From NCBI GenBank assembly GCA_036406655.1, contig DASXAP010000255.1:1-22074 (forward strand): DNA of 22,074 nucleotides, in the 5' to 3' direction. Below the pieces are notes generated by a model, which searched no databases, was not told where the DNA came from, and saw only the letters and a program-made list of their open reading frames with translations. Each line of letters opens with the position of its first letter. Positions within the stretch are counted from its first letter, which is position 1. Positions 1 through 7,872 of the stretch are shown piece after piece. Source of the DNA: VAZQ01 sp036406655. GTDB lineage: Bacteria; Pseudomonadota; Alphaproteobacteria; Rhizobiales; Xanthobacteraceae. The position numbers and the translations under genes were made by a program.

Positions 1-1
1 G

Positions 2-64
2 ACCAACAAGGTCGATCGCGCCGCCCTGCGCCGGCTGGCGCAGCAGCGCCTGGCGGCCCGGTAG
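2..64 (+). CDS. C-terminal end of a probable AMP-dependent acyl-CoA synthetase/ligase (partial)
   Basis: The window opens inside a reading frame that ends at TAG 62-64. The visible 20 residues begin TNKVDRAALRRL. This resembles the A10 segment of acyl-CoA synthetases (AMP-binding superfamily), in which a conserved lysine in T(G/N)K-V positions the acyl-adenylate. The gene ends 8 nt before the VOC gene, so the two are probably co-transcribed. The call rests on one short motif, and the remainder of the gene lies outside the window; another protein with a basic C-terminal helix is possible. Confidence 0.45.
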   Translation, partial: TNKVDRAALRRLAQQRLAAR

Positions 65-72
65 CCGGCAGC

Positions 73-993
73 ATGCCGTCGCGCGCCGACCGGCAGCTGC
101 CGCGCGGGGAGGAGATTTTCCTCGATCATGTCGGTCACTTCGTGCCCGACGCCGAAGCGGCCAGCCGGGCGCTGGCGCGCGCAGGCTTTGCCCCAACCCC
201 GCTCTCGATCCAGGTCAATCCCGATGCCGGCGGCGGAGCCCCGCGGCCGACCGGCACCGGCAACATCACCGCGATGCTGGCGCAGGGCTATGTCGAGGTG
301 CTGTTCAGGACCGCCGACACGCCGCTCGCCCGCGAATTCGACGCCGCCCTTGCGCGCCATGCCGGCGTGCATCTCGCCGCCCTCGCCGTGGCCGATGCCG
401 CCGCCGCGCACCGGCGGCTCGCCCGAGAGCGTTTTCGAATGCGGCCGCTGGTCGAGATGCAGCGGCCGGTGGACGCCGACGGACGGCCCGGCATCGCGGC
501 TTTCACCAGCGCCCGCCTCGAAGCGGGCGAGATGCCGGAGGGCCGCCTTCAGATGCTCACCCATCGCTCCGAGCCGATGGTCTGGCAACCGCGCTGGCTC
601 ACCCACCCCAACGGCGCGCGGGCGCTGACCCGAGTCCTCATCGCCGTGGCCGACCTCGAGGAGGCGGCGGCGCGCTTTAACCGCTTCACCGGGCGCGCCG
701 CGGCGCGCACGCCCTCCGGGCAGACGATCGAGCTCGATCGCGGCCGGGTCGAGCTCCTCGGCGCCGACCACCTCGTCCGGCTGCTGCCCGAGCTTTCGAT
801 CCCGTCACTTCCCTTCATCGCTGCCTACGGCATCGCTGTGAGGTCGCTGGCGACGCTCGCCACGATCCTCGAGCAAGCCGGTCTGCCGGTGCGTCAGGAC
901 GCTCGTCAGGCGACGGTGATCTTCCCTCCCGAGCTCGGGCACGGCGCCTGGCTGTTCGAGGAGGACGATGCGCCGCCGGGCAAAGCCGCGTGA
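73..993 (+). CDS. VOC-family / glyoxalase-like domain protein
   Basis: This 306-aa protein looks cytoplasmic, with no signal peptide. The N-terminal half opens with a beta strand containing LDHVGHFV (His19 is a candidate metal ligand) and later has GYVEVLF, whose Glu is a second candidate ligand. This is the pattern of vicinal-oxygen-chelate folds, especially the Glyoxalase_3-like family. A second VOC-like half begins near residue 185 (VLIAVADLEEAAARFNRFTG), so the protein probably has two paired modules. The gene starts 8 nt after the stop of the preceding partial ligase and lies 80 nt before a benzoate-CoA ligase-family gene. That context fits degradation of an aromatic or organic acid, but the reaction cannot be read from the sequence. 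No clear Shine-Dalgarno precedes ATG 73, and translational coupling is possible. Confidence 0.8.
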   Translation: MPSRADRQLPRGEEIFLDHVGHFVPDAEAASRALARAGFAPTPLSIQVNPDAGGGAPRPTGTGNITAMLAQGYVEVLFRTADTPLAREFDAALARHAGVHLAALAVADAAAAHRRLARERFRMRPLVEMQRPVDADGRPGIAAFTSARLEAGEMPEGRLQMLTHRSEPMVWQPRWLTHPNGARALTRVLIAVADLEEAAARFNRFTGRAAARTPSGQTIELDRGRVELLGADHLVRLLPELSIPSLPFIAAYGIAVRSLATLATILEQAGLPVRQDARQATVIFPPELGHGAWLFEEDDAPPGKAA

Positions 994-1073
994 GCTAATT
1001 GTTGCCGCACGGCACTTCTCCCGCCGCTCCAATCGCGCCATAATCCCGTGACGCCGTTCGCGATCTTCTTCGC

Positions 1074-2675
1074 ATGCCGGATGCCGCCCCGCCAGTGACG
1101 CCGAGCCTCGACGAGCTGTTGCGGCGTCGGCCCTACAATGCCGCGAGCGAGTTCGTCGACGCCAATGTGCTGCGCGGCCTAGGCAACAAGACAGCGTTCA
1201 CCGATTCAACGACCTCGCTCAGCTATGCACAGCTGCAGGATCGCACCTGGCGGTTTGCCGCGGCGCTGCAGGCCCTCGACGTGCGGCAGGAGAACCGGAT
1301 CATCCTCCTCTTCCATGACACGGTCGATTACCCCGTCGCGTTCTGGGGGGCGATTCGCGCCGGGGTCGTGCCGATCCCGCTCAATACGCTGCTCACCGCA
1401 GAGCAGTACGCTTATCTCTTCGCCGACAGCCGCGCAGTGGCGGCGGTCGTGGCGGCACCGCTCGCGCCCGGCGTGCTCTCGATCCGCGAGCGGGCACCGG
1501 ACCTGCGCACGGTGCTGGTTACGGAATCGTCCGGCAAGGATCGAAGCGAGCTGCGCGACGTGCTGTTCCTCGACGACGTGCTGGCGCAGGCCGAGCCCCG
1601 GCCGTTCACGGCGGCGACCATGTCGGACGAGGTCGCGTTCTGGATGTACACGTCGGGCTCGACCGGGGATCCGAAGGCGGTCAAGCACGTCCACACCAGC
1701 CTGATGGCAATCTCCCGCCTGATGGGGCAGGGAGTGATCGGCATCCGTCCCGACGACATTGCGTTCTCGGCGGCCAAGCTGTCGTTCTCCTACGGGCTGG
1801 GCAATGCCATGGCGTTTCCGATGTCGGTCGGCGCCAGCACGGTCCTGCTGCCCGCGCGGCCGACGCCGCAGGCGGTGCTGGAGGCCTTGCGCCGCCACCG
1901 GCCGACCATCCTCTATGCGGTGCCCTCGCTTTACGCCGCCCTGCTCGGGCATCCCGGGATCGGCCCGGGTGCCGGCTCGGACCGGCTGCGGCTGTGCATC
2001 TCCGCCGGCGAGCCGCTGCCCGCCGCTCTCGGCGAGCGCTGGCGCGAGGTCGTCGGCGTCAACGTGCTCGACGGGCTGGGCTCGACCGAGATGCTCAACA
2101 CCTTTCTCAGCAATCGGCCGGACGACGTCTGCTACGGATCGACCGGCAGGCCGGTGCCCGGCTACGAGTGCAAGATCGTCGACGAGAACGGCGACGAGCT
2201 GGGCGAGGGGCACGTCGGCGAGCTCGTCGTGCGCGGGCCCTCGGCCGGCGAAGGCTACTGGAACCAGCGCACCAAGAGCCGCCGCACCTTCGTCGGCGAA
2301 TGGACCCACACCGGCGACAAGTATGTGCGCGACGGGGACGGCTACTATTTCTACTGCGGCCGGACCGACGACATGTTCAAGGTCAACGGCATGTGGGTGT
2401 CGCCGTTCGAGGTCGAAGCGGCGCTGGTGTCGCATGAAGCAGTGCTGGAAGCGGCGGTGGTCGGCAAGGAGGACGGCGACGGCCTGATCAAGCCGAAAGC
2501 CTTCATCGTCCTCAAGCGCGGCTATGCCGGGGACGAGCGGCTGATGGAGACCCTGCGAAGCCACGTCAAGGAGCGCGCCGGACCGTGGAAATATCCGCGC
2601 TGGATCGACATTCGCCCCGACCTGCCGCGCACCGCGACCGGCAAGCTTCAGCGCTTCAAGCTGCGCGAGCTGTAG
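1074..2675 (+). CDS. benzoate-CoA ligase family protein (AMP-forming aryl/acyl-CoA ligase)
   Basis: A 533-aa adenylate-forming enzyme that would activate an aromatic or related carboxylic acid to its CoA thioester with ATP and CoA. The core motifs are present: phosphate-binding loop YTSGSTGDPK (residues 192-201), A5 motif GLGSTEM, A7 THTGD, hinge/A8 GRTDDMFKVNG, and A10 PRTATGK with catalytic Lys524. The internal block KLSFSYGLGNAMAFPM and the overall length match the benzoate-CoA ligase subfamily (BadA/BclA type) better than fatty-acid ligases. Substrate is inferred from family only; hydroxybenzoates or heteroaromatic acids are equally possible. It follows the VOC gene in the same direction. 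No strong ribosome-binding site is visible before ATG 1074, and no upstream in-frame start is better. A small hairpin follows the stop codon. Confidence 0.88.
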   Translation: MPDAAPPVTPSLDELLRRRPYNAASEFVDANVLRGLGNKTAFTDSTTSLSYAQLQDRTWRFAAALQALDVRQENRIILLFHDTVDYPVAFWGAIRAGVVPIPLNTLLTAEQYAYLFADSRAVAAVVAAPLAPGVLSIRERAPDLRTVLVTESSGKDRSELRDVLFLDDVLAQAEPRPFTAATMSDEVAFWMYTSGSTGDPKAVKHVHTSLMAISRLMGQGVIGIRPDDIAFSAAKLSFSYGLGNAMAFPMSVGASTVLLPARPTPQAVLEALRRHRPTILYAVPSLYAALLGHPGIGPGAGSDRLRLCISAGEPLPAALGERWREVVGVNVLDGLGSTEMLNTFLSNRPDDVCYGSTGRPVPGYECKIVDENGDELGEGHVGELVVRGPSAGEGYWNQRTKSRRTFVGEWTHTGDKYVRDGDGYYFYCGRTDDMFKVNGMWVSPFEVEAALVSHEAVLEAAVVGKEDGDGLIKPKAFIVLKRGYAGDERLMETLRSHVKERAGPWKYPRWIDIRPDLPRTATGKLQRFKLREL

Positions 2676-2678
2676 CGC

Positions 2679-2697
2679 GCAGGCATGGCCCGCCTGC
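2679..2697. terminator. candidate hairpin between convergent genes
   Basis: A perfect 6-bp stem GCAGGC/GCCTGC with a 7-nt loop sits 3 nt after the stop of the benzoate-CoA ligase family gene, in the 148-nt gap before the convergent M1 peptidase. There is no T-tract, so an intrinsic terminator is only suggested by position. Rho-dependent termination is as likely. Confidence 0.25.
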
Positions 2698-2823
2698 CCG
2701 GCGTTGTCGCGGCCGTCCATCTGTTGCCCGGGCACGAAGGACCGGATGCGCGAGAGATGTTCAGCCCGAGGACATGGCCGGATCCCGGCGCGTGCAACCC
2801 GCTCTCGTCAACTCCGAGCGACC

Positions 2824-5562
2824 TCACTGCGCCGAGCTCCGGGGCTGGGCGCGGCGGGCGATCCAGTCGGCGACCGCCGGCAGGACGCGGGCCTTGAGAT
2901 CGGCGCTGATCATGATCGCTTCCTGCGCGCGTGCGGCCGCCGTGCGGCCGCCCGAGCTGGCATGCGCGGGGGCAAACCGGGCGAGCTCTTCGGCGCGTTC
3001 GCGATCGGTGAAGTTCTGCATCAGGCCCGCGACGAGATAGTTGGGGAAAGACGGCCCCTGCCGCTCCGCCAGCGCCTCGAAGTGCTGCTGCACGAAATTC
3101 CAGGCGAGCTCGGGCTGCTCGCCGTCGGCGGCAACGGTGTTGAGCACGCGGCCGATCAGCGTGCTCGGCAGCTCGCCGGTGAGCGTCAGCTCGAGCGTCC
3201 GTTGCGCCAGCGAGGGATCGCGGGCGCCGGCCGCCGCTGTGTAGTACCGCACCCGCTCACCGGTGCCGGTGGCCTTGCGCGCAAGCGCGATGAGCGTGTC
3301 GTAAGTGGCGCGGTCGGCGGTGAGGCCGACCAGATGCATGACCGGCTCCCGCAACGGCGGCCGCAGCGCCGCCGGGTCCTGCAGGAAGCCGGCGAAGCGG
3401 CGTTTCGCCTCCGCCAGCACCGCTCGATCGCCGAGCCTGCCGAGGGCGCCGATCAGCCGAGCGCGCAGCGGCTCGGCGTCGGGCCCCTCGGCGCCGGCCG
3501 CCTCCCAGCCCAGCCGGTCGAGAGCCGGCCGCAGCCTGCTGCGGGCATAGCTGCGTACCGCGTCCCGCTCGGGCCGGTCGCGGGCGAGATGGTCGAGCCG
3601 TTCGAGGGTGCGAATGATCTGCTCCCACACCGCGCGATCGCTGCTCGTGCCGATCTCCTCGACCAGATCGAGATAGGATTGCGGCTCGGCGCGGCCGGCC
3701 TCGACCAGCGCCCAGCCGTCGGCCAGCAGGTTCACTCGGTCGGCCGGCGCCATCAGCGCGGCCGATCTCGCCAATGCCGCGCGGGTCGCGGCGTCGTACT
3801 CGACGCGGTAGTAGCCGACGTCGCCGAAGTTGAGCTTGAGGGGGTCGCCGCATCGCCCGGCGGCGATCTCGCCGCGGTCACCGAGCAGCACCGTCCCGGA
3901 CGCGCGCGGCGCCGCCGGGGCGGCGAATGCAACCGGCACCTGCCATCGATGCGCCGCAGCGACCCCTCGGCGCGGCGCCTCGTCAGCCGGCAAGCCGGCG
4001 GCAATCGTGAACCGCTCCTGGCGGAGCTCGAGGCGCTGCTCGCCGTCCACGCACACCGCCTGGGCGACGACGAGCGGCACCCCGGGCTGCTCGGTGAAGC
4101 CCGCAGCGATGTCCGCCACCGGCTTGTCGGAGACGGTCTCCAGCGCGCGCCAGAGGTCGGCCGTGGTGGAATTGGAGTAGGCGTGCTCGGCCATGTATCG
4201 GCGGATGCCGTCGCGGAAGCGATCCTCACCGAGATAATCCTCGAGCATCCGGATCAGCGCCTGGCCTTTGCCGTAGGTGATGCCATCGAAGGCGGCCATC
4301 GCCTCGCTCTCGTCGGCGACCGGATGCCGGATCGGGTGCGCCGACCGTCGCGCGTCGAGCGTCATGGCGCGCTGCTTCTGTGCGCTGGCGTTGACCCAGC
4401 TCCTCCATTCCGGATGGAGCTCGTCGGCGGACTTCGCCTCCATCCAGCTGGCGAAGCCCTCGTTGAGCCAGAGATCGTCCCACCACGCCGTCGTGACGAG
4501 ATTGCCGAACCATTGGTGAGCCATCTCATGGGCGAGGAAGGTGAAGATGCCGCGCCGTGCGCCGCTCGGCATCGTCGTCGGATCGAGCAGAAGCCTATTC
4601 TCGAAAAAGGTGATGCCGCCCCAATTCTCCATGGCGCCGCCGAAGCCGCCCGGCACGGCAATGAGGTCGAGCTTGGGCAACGGGTACTTCACGCCGAAAT
4701 AATCGTTGTAGTAGCGCAGCAGCCTCGCTGCGCTGTCGAGCGCGAAGCGGCCCTGCCCGCGCTTGCCCGCGGTCGTCACCACGCTGACGGCAACGTCGTC
4801 GACGTCGGCGGAGAGCCGCTCGAGCTCGCCCACCGCCAGGACGAAGAGATAGCTCGACATCCTCGGCGTCGGCCGAAACGACACCTGCTTCAGGGTCGGC
4901 GTTACCGGCTCCTCGCTCGCCACCGGCATGTTGCTGACGGCGAGGGACGCCCGCGGCACCGTGACGGTAAGCGCAAAAGACGCCTTGAAGGCCGGCTCGT
5001 CCCAGCACGGAAACACCCGGCGGGCATCGGCGGGCTCGAGATGGGTCGCGAGCATGCGTTTGCGGCCCTGCGCCGTCGGGTAGTCGACGGAGAACAGCCC
5101 GCGCCCGAGCTTGTTGATGCGTCCGGTGAAGCCGATGCGCAGCTGATGCCGGCCGACAGTCAGCGGCCGGCGGAAGCTCAGGGTCGCGGTCTCGGCCGCG
5201 GCATCGAGCGCAACGGTGGCGGCCTGCGCCTCGTCGTCGATCGATGCGGCACTGATCGTGAGATCGGCGGCGTTGATCACGAGCCGGGCCACGGGCTCGC
5301 GGACCTCGATGCTCACTGTCTCGAGCCCCACCGTCGTCCCCTTCTCCATATCGGGCTCGAGCTCGATCGCATAATGGACCGGCAGCGCAGTCTTCGGCAG
5401 CTTGCCCGCAGCCGCGTCGAACGCGTAGCGCGGCTCGGCCGCCGTGCCCTGGACGGCGATGCAGAGGATGGCGAGCCCCGCGATGGGGCTCACGGCGCGC
5501 GACCGGACTAAGCGCGATGGGCTGCGAATGCGCATGCGGGTTGAAACGCTGGCTGGAGCCAT
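2824..5562 (-). CDS. M1 family zinc aminopeptidase, exported
   Basis: A 912-aa metallopeptidase that removes N-terminal residues from peptides. Counting from ATG 5562, the exopeptidase motif GAMEN is at residues 309-313. The zinc site HEMAH is at 345-349 with the third ligand Glu368 in NEGF, giving the classic HExxH-x18-E spacing. Tyr430 in ITYGKG is the likely transition-state tyrosine. The C-terminal half resembles an ERAP1-like helical domain. A basic n-region and hydrophobic stretch (SPIAGLAILCIAVQG, then TAAEP) indicate a Sec signal peptide, so the enzyme is probably periplasmic, unlike cytosolic PepN. Two starts are plausible: 5562 and 5535 (903 aa). Neither has a strong Shine-Dalgarno. 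The open frame extends upstream to 5979, but that part overlaps the divergent lipoprotein gene and is not protein-like. The gene converges on the benzoate-CoA ligase family gene. Confidence 0.92.
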   Translation of the reverse strand: MAPASVSTRMRIRSPSRLVRSRAVSPIAGLAILCIAVQGTAAEPRYAFDAAAGKLPKTALPVHYAIELEPDMEKGTTVGLETVSIEVREPVARLVINAADLTISAASIDDEAQAATVALDAAAETATLSFRRPLTVGRHQLRIGFTGRINKLGRGLFSVDYPTAQGRKRMLATHLEPADARRVFPCWDEPAFKASFALTVTVPRASLAVSNMPVASEEPVTPTLKQVSFRPTPRMSSYLFVLAVGELERLSADVDDVAVSVVTTAGKRGQGRFALDSAARLLRYYNDYFGVKYPLPKLDLIAVPGGFGGAMENWGGITFFENRLLLDPTTMPSGARRGIFTFLAHEMAHQWFGNLVTTAWWDDLWLNEGFASWMEAKSADELHPEWRSWVNASAQKQRAMTLDARRSAHPIRHPVADESEAMAAFDGITYGKGQALIRMLEDYLGEDRFRDGIRRYMAEHAYSNSTTADLWRALETVSDKPVADIAAGFTEQPGVPLVVAQAVCVDGEQRLELRQERFTIAAGLPADEAPRRGVAAAHRWQVPVAFAAPAAPRASGTVLLGDRGEIAAGRCGDPLKLNFGDVGYYRVEYDAATRAALARSAALMAPADRVNLLADGWALVEAGRAEPQSYLDLVEEIGTSSDRAVWEQIIRTLERLDHLARDRPERDAVRSYARSRLRPALDRLGWEAAGAEGPDAEPLRARLIGALGRLGDRAVLAEAKRRFAGFLQDPAALRPPLREPVMHLVGLTADRATYDTLIALARKATGTGERVRYYTAAAGARDPSLAQRTLELTLTGELPSTLIGRVLNTVAADGEQPELAWNFVQQHFEALAERQGPSFPNYLVAGLMQNFTDRERAEELARFAPAHASSGGRTAAARAQEAIMISADLKARVLPAVADWIARRAQPRSSAQ

Positions 5563-5827
5563 TCTAGCCGAGGCGCCTTGCAACTCCACCAGGGGCGAAC
5601 GAGCTTCACTGGAGGTCGAGGCGAGGCGTGCATTGCCTGCCTCACATCCGCCTTGGCAACGCCCTAAACTGGCCCTTGAAGTCGCGCCTCGCGCACGGGA
5701 TTGGCGGCCGGCTTGCTGTCGCGCTAACTTAGTCGGCGGGACGCGTGGCAGACCTGCATGGCTCGACCCGGCAGCCCTGGCGTCTTCGCCTCCGTTCGCG
5801 CGGCGGGGAGTTGAGGGGAGGAATCCG
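5563..5827. promoter_or_regulatory. divergent intergenic region (peptidase / lipoprotein)
   Basis: This 265-nt spacer separates the divergently transcribed M1 peptidase and lipoprotein genes and must hold promoters for both. No convincing -35/-10 pair or operator palindrome could be identified by eye. Its right end carries a strong Shine-Dalgarno (GGAGGA, 5817-5822) for the lipoprotein gene. Confidence 0.4.
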
Positions 5828-6325
5828 ATGCGAAATGGGGCTTTCGGCCGACCGGCGGCTGTTTCGGCTTTGGCCGCGCTCGCGGCGCTGGCGCTCGCCG
5901 GCTGCGCCGGGCGCGGGCCGGGGCCGGAAGCGACCGCCGTGGCGCCGCAGCCGGAAATCCCGGCCCGGGTACGCGCCAACGAGATCGTCGGCCGCTGGGG
6001 TTACGCGGCGTATCACAAGCCGGAGGATCGCGCGCGCACCGAGGCCAATGCACGGGGCCAGTGCAAGCAGCCGTACGTGATCGGACAGGGGCCGAACGGC
6101 GGGGTGATGATGTATCTCGCCGATTCCTCCCAGTCGCAGGAGCTTCGCCTCAAGGGCACCCCGGCCGGCAAGGACTACATCGGTCCGGCCGGTGAAACAC
6201 CCGGGCCGCAGGATCGCGAGATCGTCTCCTTCGACGGTCGCGTGCTGGTGCTGAAATACGTCGATCCGGAAGTGGACGGGCGTTACGGAACCGGCGTGTT
6301 CGTGCGCTGCGCGCCGCGGGCGTGA
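5828..6325 (+). CDS. small lipoprotein of unknown function
   Basis: This 165-aa protein has a clear lipoprotein signal: basic n-region (MRNGAFGRP), an alanine/leucine-rich core and the lipobox LAGC with Cys26 as the predicted lipidated residue. A glycine/proline-rich linker follows. The mature domain begins NEIVGRWGYAAYHK and ends VFVRCAPRA; it contains two further cysteines (Cys in ARGQCK and VRCAP) that could form a disulphide. I do not recognise a named family. An open frame extends upstream to 5444, but GGAGGA 5 nt before ATG 5828 and the signal peptide fix the start. The stop is 16 nt before the acetyltransferase gene, so the two probably form an operon. Confidence 0.85.
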   Translation: MRNGAFGRPAAVSALAALAALALAGCAGRGPGPEATAVAPQPEIPARVRANEIVGRWGYAAYHKPEDRARTEANARGQCKQPYVIGQGPNGGVMMYLADSSQSQELRLKGTPAGKDYIGPAGETPGPQDREIVSFDGRVLVLKYVDPEVDGRYGTGVFVRCAPRA

Positions 6326-6341
6326 GCAGCGAACAAGGACC

Positions 6342-6803
6342 ATGACCCAGCGGCTGTTCGCCACGCCTCTGGCGGTGTGGGAGCGCGATGGCCTCAAGGC
6401 GGCGCTGGTCAAGGCGGAGCTGCCGGCCGACGACATCGACAATCCCAATGCGTTCTTCTGGCGGTTCGAGTCCGGAGCGGATGTGCCGGTGGGCTTCGGC
6501 GGGATCGAGCTGCACGGCGCCGATGCGCTGCTGCACTCGGTGGTGACGCTGCCGCCGGTGCGCCAGATCGGCATGGGCGCCGCCATCGTTGACGTGCTCG
6601 AGACCGAAGCCCGCGCCCGCAACTGCCGGGCGATCTATGTTCTCACCGCCTCGCAGACGAAATTTTTCGCCCGCCTCGGCTATTCGCCCTGTTCGCGTGA
6701 TGCGGTGCCGGAGCCCGTCCGCGCCAGCGCGCAATTCGCCGCGCTGTGCCCGCCGAACGCCTCGGCGATGGTCAAGCGGATAGCGGACACGGGCAGCGAC
6801 TGA
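6342..6803 (+). CDS. arsN2: GNAT family N-acetyltransferase, ArsN2-like
   Basis: A 153-aa cytoplasmic GNAT protein. The acetyl-CoA pyrophosphate-binding motif is RQIGMG (residues 74-79) following strand SVVTLPP. The conserved C-terminal run FFARLGYSP then FAALCPPNASAMVK closely follows the ArsN2 pattern (ArsN2 members usually read SLCPASA near the end). ArsN2-type enzymes are associated with arsenic resistance and acetylate organoarsenicals such as arsenothricin-like compounds. An AAGGA Shine-Dalgarno precedes ATG 6342. No arsR, arsC, arsM or arsenite pump is visible nearby; the partner here is a lipoprotein gene 16 nt upstream. The arsenic role is therefore family-based only, and a different small-molecule amine substrate is possible. 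Confidence 0.8.
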   Translation: MTQRLFATPLAVWERDGLKAALVKAELPADDIDNPNAFFWRFESGADVPVGFGGIELHGADALLHSVVTLPPVRQIGMGAAIVDVLETEARARNCRAIYVLTASQTKFFARLGYSPCSRDAVPEPVRASAQFAALCPPNASAMVKRIADTGSD

Positions 6804-6838
6804 AGCGGAATCTCGAAGCGGAGTCTCGTGCCACATCA

Positions 6839-6859
6839 TCCCTCCCCGAAGAGGAGGGA
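6839..6859. terminator. candidate hairpin after the acetyltransferase gene
   Basis: A perfect 7-bp inverted repeat, TCCCTCC and GGAGGGA, with a 7-nt loop (CCGAAGA) lies 36 nt downstream of the GNAT stop codon. It is GC-rich and well placed for 3'-end formation, but it is not followed by a T-run. Confidence 0.35.
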
Positions 6860-7107
6860 CTATCCGCGGCCTGCCCGCTCGAGCTTCGCAACTGCTGATT
6901 AACCATGACGCGGCGCATTTCACACAAAAGAAACTATAACTGGATGAATCAAAACTTTCTTGCGATCGTCGTTAAAGCTCCCCGCCCGATATTTACCATT
7001 CCAATGCGCTTTGCCGATTTAGTCGGAGCGCAATCGGGCGAGTGCAACGTTCGTTCCTGCGGCCAGACGGCCGGGCCCGTTCCAATTCCGGGTGCGAGAG
7101 TAAATCC
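6860..7107. other. intergenic spacer with an AT-rich island, probable promoter of the L,D-transpeptidase
   Basis: No gene is supported here. Roughly 6895-7030 is conspicuously richer in A and T than the surrounding DNA. It includes a -10-like hexamer TATAAC at 6935-6940, for which I find no good -35. The open frames across it translate to low-complexity shadows. The most economical reading is a promoter/regulatory region for the exported L,D-transpeptidase. Confidence 0.35.
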
Positions 7108-7872
7108 ATGCGGCGCATCTTCCCCCTCCCCTTCGTGCTCATCCCGATCCTGATGATGGACGGCATCGCCGCGGCCGGGCCGCTGCCCCTCGATTCCTCG
7201 CAACGCGCGCCCGCATCGCCGTTCGCGGCGATCTTCAGCGCGTCTCCGGAAAGCCCGCAGGCCGCTCGTCCGGCCGCGGCCGTCCGCGGCGCGTGGGGCG
7301 GCGGGTTCTTCGAGTTCCTGTTCCGCGGTCCGCGCGCGGCGGGCTACAGCTATCCGAGTTATCAGCGCGCCGGCGATCTCGGCCCCGGCATGATCGAGGC
7401 TCCGGGCTATCCGGGACAGGCGGTGATCGACCCGCGCTATCTCAAGCAGGAAGTGGGCTATGACGGCAGCGAGCCGCCGGGAACCGTCATCATCGAGACC
7501 CGCGAGCGTTTTCTCTACCTGGTGCTGGTCGGCCGGCGCGCCCTGCGCTACGGCATCGGCGTCGGCCGGCCGGGCTTCACCTGGTCCGGGGTCCACCGCG
7601 TCTCGCAGAAACGCGAATGGCCGGACTGGATGCCGCCCGACGAGATGCTCAAGCGGCGCCCGGATCTGCCGCGCCACATGGCCGGCGGGGCGGACAATCC
7701 GCTCGGCGCACGGGCCATGTATCTCGGCTCGACGCTCTACCGCATCCACGGCTCGAATGAGCCCTGGACCATCGGCACCCAGGTCTCCTCCGGCTGCATC
7801 CGCATGCGCAACGAGGACGTGATCGACCTCTACGATCGCGTCAGGGTCGGCGCCAAGGTGGTGGTGATCTGA
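7108..7872 (+). CDS. L,D-transpeptidase (YkuD domain), exported
   Basis: This 254-aa protein is predicted to act in the periplasm on peptidoglycan, forming 3-3 cross-links or attaching proteins to meso-diaminopimelate. The N-terminus MRRIFPLPFVLIPIL with AAAG is a Sec signal peptide. The catalytic signature is HGSNEPWTIG (His214) followed by SSGCIRMRNEDV, with nucleophile Cys230 in the SxGC(I/V)R(M/L) motif. Both residues and their 16-residue spacing match the YkuD/ErfK family. The region between the signal peptide and residue about 115 is a Pro/Ala/Gly-rich linker. ATG 7108 was chosen over the upstream ATG at 7042 because it starts the signal peptide and is preceded by GAGAG. The gene appears to be monocistronic. 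Confidence 0.92.
   Translation: MRRIFPLPFVLIPILMMDGIAAAGPLPLDSSQRAPASPFAAIFSASPESPQAARPAAAVRGAWGGGFFEFLFRGPRAAGYSYPSYQRAGDLGPGMIEAPGYPGQAVIDPRYLKQEVGYDGSEPPGTVIIETRERFLYLVLVGRRALRYGIGVGRPGFTWSGVHRVSQKREWPDWMPPDEMLKRRPDLPRHMAGGADNPLGARAMYLGSTLYRIHGSNEPWTIGTQVSSGCIRMRNEDVIDLYDRVRVGAKVVVI

Noticed and set aside
1206..2735. Minus-strand open frame of 509 codons opposite the benzoate-CoA ligase family gene
   Set aside because: A high-GC shadow frame, with His/Arg/Asp-rich translation and no recognisable motif.
2704..5511. Very long plus-strand open frame (935 codons) opposite the M1 peptidase
   Set aside because: It is antisense to a gene with intact GAMEN and HExxH-x18-E motifs. Its translation is Arg/Gly/His/Leu-rich without domains, a normal by-product of high GC.
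5563..5979. N-terminal extension of the M1 peptidase frame
   Set aside because: It overlaps the divergent lipoprotein gene and its strong Shine-Dalgarno. The signal peptide begins only near 5562/5535.
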